In this document: positions 61,646 through 64,000 of the stretch, piece by piece | Position numbering within the stretch: position 1 is the first letter of the stretch | How the letters are laid out: each line of letters starts with the position of its first letter | Origin: Motacilla alba alba | Lineage: Eukaryota; Chordata; Aves; Passeriformes; Motacillidae | Assembly (NCBI RefSeq): GCF_015832195.1 | Contig: NC_052017.1 | Coordinates: forward strand, 52,650,652-52,714,651 | Reading direction: 5' to 3' | DNA: 64,000 nucleotides | Program-made: the position numbers and the translations under genes | Notes under the pieces: generated by a model | Databases searched by the model: none | What the model was told of the DNA's origin: nothing | Seen by the model: the letters and a program-made list of their open reading frames with translations, nothing else

Positions 61646-64000
61646 TCTCCTCTTACAGGAGAAAAGGAGGCAAAAACAAGGTAAAAAGCAGTTTCCTGCA
61701 CCATCATGCTGAGTTCACCACTCTCAGAGATAACGGTAGAAAACTTTTGTAGCTACATATGAATAAGTTGTAGCTGCGCCTTCTCTCCCAACTGGAAAAC
61801 TCAGTGTTAGAATGCACTTGATTTCCTCCCTAAATTTATCATAAGTCAATAATGATTGATTCTCTGGCCCATCTTAATCTTGCATGATTCTTTGTTTTCC
61901 ACTTTGTTTATCTACTGCATGTATTTTGAGGAAAAATTTCTGACTAGTTTATGATTTTTCAGATTGGAAAAAGAGATCTTTTTCTGCTCTTGTTCTAATT
62001 TTGAGCCATCTCCCTCAAGCACTGTGTAAAGGCTTTGCAGCTGTTTACATATCTTCACAACAAGGACAAAACTAGCACATGCTGGATAGTGCTACACCAT
62101 CATCATCTGTTCTAGAAATGCATCTTTCAATTAACACAGACCTCATACTTTCTTTGAGGTTACTGTTACTGCATTACCAATGGTATCTCATAGTTAGCCT
62201 GTCAGGTTTTTGAGCCTACATTTATTTTCTTTGCATGACCTTCCAATTCACTCTCTGAGACCCTACTTTTTAATTTTTTTTTCCTGTAAAACCAGCCATG
62301 AAACCTGCAACATTGGTATGGCAAGTTTTAGCACCTTTAATTCACTAGACTTAGGGCTGCCTTTTTCTCCATTTTAGCTTTTTCCCTTTAACCAAAGTTC
62401 ATCTTAGCAGTTCCAGAAAAAAAAAAAAAAAAAAAAAAAATCTGGATTCACATGTGTTTCAGGTAATCCAGTAATTTGGAAAGCTGAAAGACAATGTAAT
62501 TATGCCCAGAGTATTAGTATGCAGGTGTTCAAGCATTGCTTTCTGCTTCTTTATGAAATCATAAGAAATTCTACTGAATTCAAAATGACCCTGCATTAAA
62601 AACTAACTGATGACACCACCAAAGAGGCCACTTTTCCAGCTGTATTTCTATGGACAGCTTTTTAAGAGATCCCAGAGGCAAAGCAACTGAATAATATGTA
62701 TGCAATGAGAGGCAGATAATGCATATTTGTTGATAAAGCAGCATGGCAAGACAAGAACAAGAATTTAAAACTTCTTCCAAAAATAGAAAGTGGTAAAAAG
62801 CCCCAAGTGAAAGATAAAAAAAACCCACTCCAAAACCAAATCTTATTGTTAAAGTCATAGGCAAAACTTAGTAATTCTTGCTTTTCAACAATCTTCTTTA
62901 TAAGGTATCAGTTCTGAGACACACTATACTCAAGAAATAAATATGTCAAGTATTTGCACTGTTTCCTGAATTTTTTACATACCAAGACAACTTCTACTTT
63001 TAGACAAAGATTACAATCTCTTTTATGCACTAAGTCTTTTAATACTCATTCATTTGGAACTTGGACAGAACTTCACTCTGTATATTATATTAATTATATT
63101 ATATTATCATAAATGTTGTCATTTACTTACAAATTGTAAAACCAAAATCCAACTACCCTCTGACAAAAAATAAGAGCTATCCCACATATATTTCAATGCC
63201 ACAGTACAGATTATGATACAAAATCCACTGCCAGCAATAGAAGCTAACACTGAGAAATATAAGCAATAACAAAAATTTATGTATTTTATTAAAAGGTCTT
63301 GAAAAAAGTATATTGTGAATGATGCCATAATACACTGGTCTTCTTGAGTAAATAAAGTCAGCAAATAAAAGCAATTAATTTTTTATTCAGTGGGTTATAA
63401 ACAGGATGCAACCAGAGGTATTTACACTCAGGAATAAGGTTACAGTAGTAAGAAGTGCAGCAATTGTTTTCATCTCATATATGTATTTTTTACCTCATCT
63501 GCTTCTGAGGTACCACATAGTGGTAAATATGTAAGGGAAAAAAATGTTATGATGTGATTATCTATAACATTGCTCTCAGAATACATTCAGAGACAACTCT
63601 CCGAAGCAACCAGATTAATTGTTTTGTTATTTTTTACAAGTGGAGCACAGCTAGTCACTGCCAAGTTAATACTCCTTTTCCTCCTAATGAATCATATAAA
63701 CTGACATATAGTAATAACCAGAAATACCACCTGAGGAAAGGGACAGTGTCAGGAAAGACCTGCTTGGTATTTTTGATGTCTCTTAGTATTGCAGAATTTG
63801 CCTTTCTGAGCAAACTGATGTTTCTGTATTCAAAAAAGTACTATGTAGTTTGCTTTCTTTTTTAGAAAACCCTTTTATTATAAGACAATACATGGCTTAG
63901 CAATCTGGAGAAATAGAGTAGTGGCAATTTTTTTAATGAAACAGATTATAATGGAAAATGAGGTGTAAGTTCAGTGAAGCTGAAACTCAATGGGAGCATA
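61646..64000. other. Gene-free stretch to the window end
   Basis: No recognised gene. An A24 run sits at 62417-62440, and a TTATATTA-rich patch at about 63078-63108. Small frames on both strands (62580-62864 minus, 63119-63374 minus, 63554-63865 plus) lack recognisable domains. Confidence 0.55.
62417..62440. repeat. A24 homopolymer
   Basis: Uninterrupted run of 24 A. No retrocopy body or flanking target-site duplication is recognised upstream, so it is listed as a simple repeat. Confidence 0.9.

Noticed and set aside
62417..62440. A24 run considered as the tail of a processed retrocopy
   Set aside because: The upstream sequence shows no recognisable transcript, and no flanking direct repeat is visible.
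1..64000. CRISPR arrays, operons, rRNA and intact tRNA genes
   Set aside because: None seen. The DNA is vertebrate nuclear sequence, and the only tRNA-like signals are the weak box motifs near 9310-9352 and the primer-binding-site-like match at 3486-3504.

Overview
The window reads as non-coding nuclear DNA from a bird, probably a songbird. The basis is the repeats. At least seven pieces carry the CR1 LINE 3' signature: an 'actagatgatctt..aaggtccc' type stretch running into a 'ttctatgatt' tail. There is also an LTR at about 2812-3516, and a second possible LTR at about 6899-7425, whose sequence resembles endogenous retrovirus LTRs I associate with passerine genomes. The DNA is AT-rich by eye, with short T, A and TA runs. 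I found no bacterial gene organisation, no rRNA or tRNA gene, no CRISPR array and no convincing protein-coding exon. The window is best taken as an intergenic or deep intronic stretch.

Layout. 1-1909: AT-rich DNA with TA and ATT microsatellites. 1910-1959: CR1 scrap. 2812-3516: an LTR with TATA box and polyadenylation signal. 3801-4336: CR1 3' end. 6499-6641: inverted CR1 scrap. 6899-7425: likely LTR remnant. 7831-8062, 8727-8894 and 16041-16166: tracts made almost only of G and T on the + strand. About 9308-9420: a possible tRNA-derived SINE relic. 14831-15926: a 56-bp near-perfect direct repeat with copies 1,040 bp apart. 17860-18330: a GC- and CpG-richer patch in otherwise AT-rich sequence. 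25087-25131: CR1 tail. 30388-30945: CR1 on the minus strand. 32462-33810: the longest mobile element, a 5'-truncated CR1 of about 1.35 kb with a decayed reverse transcriptase frame. 33811-52235: about 18 kb with almost no recognisable repeat. 52236-52365: a T/G tract. 56155-56192: an AT microsatellite. 61508-61645: an older CR1 piece.

The window contains no working genes to link together. The only coding relic I can support is the broken CR1 reverse transcriptase. The observations most worth checking are these: (i) a conflict over where the LTR at 2812 ends, because a tRNA-Asn-type primer-binding-site match sits inside the end predicted from terminal repeats and flanking duplication; (ii) a perfect 17-bp hairpin inside the CR1 at 33430-33470 that looks like a template-switch mutation; (iii) the isolated 56-bp direct repeat; and (iv) the strand-asymmetric G/T tracts. 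I did not find a new biological system here. All repeat assignments rest on recognition of sequence, not on a database search.
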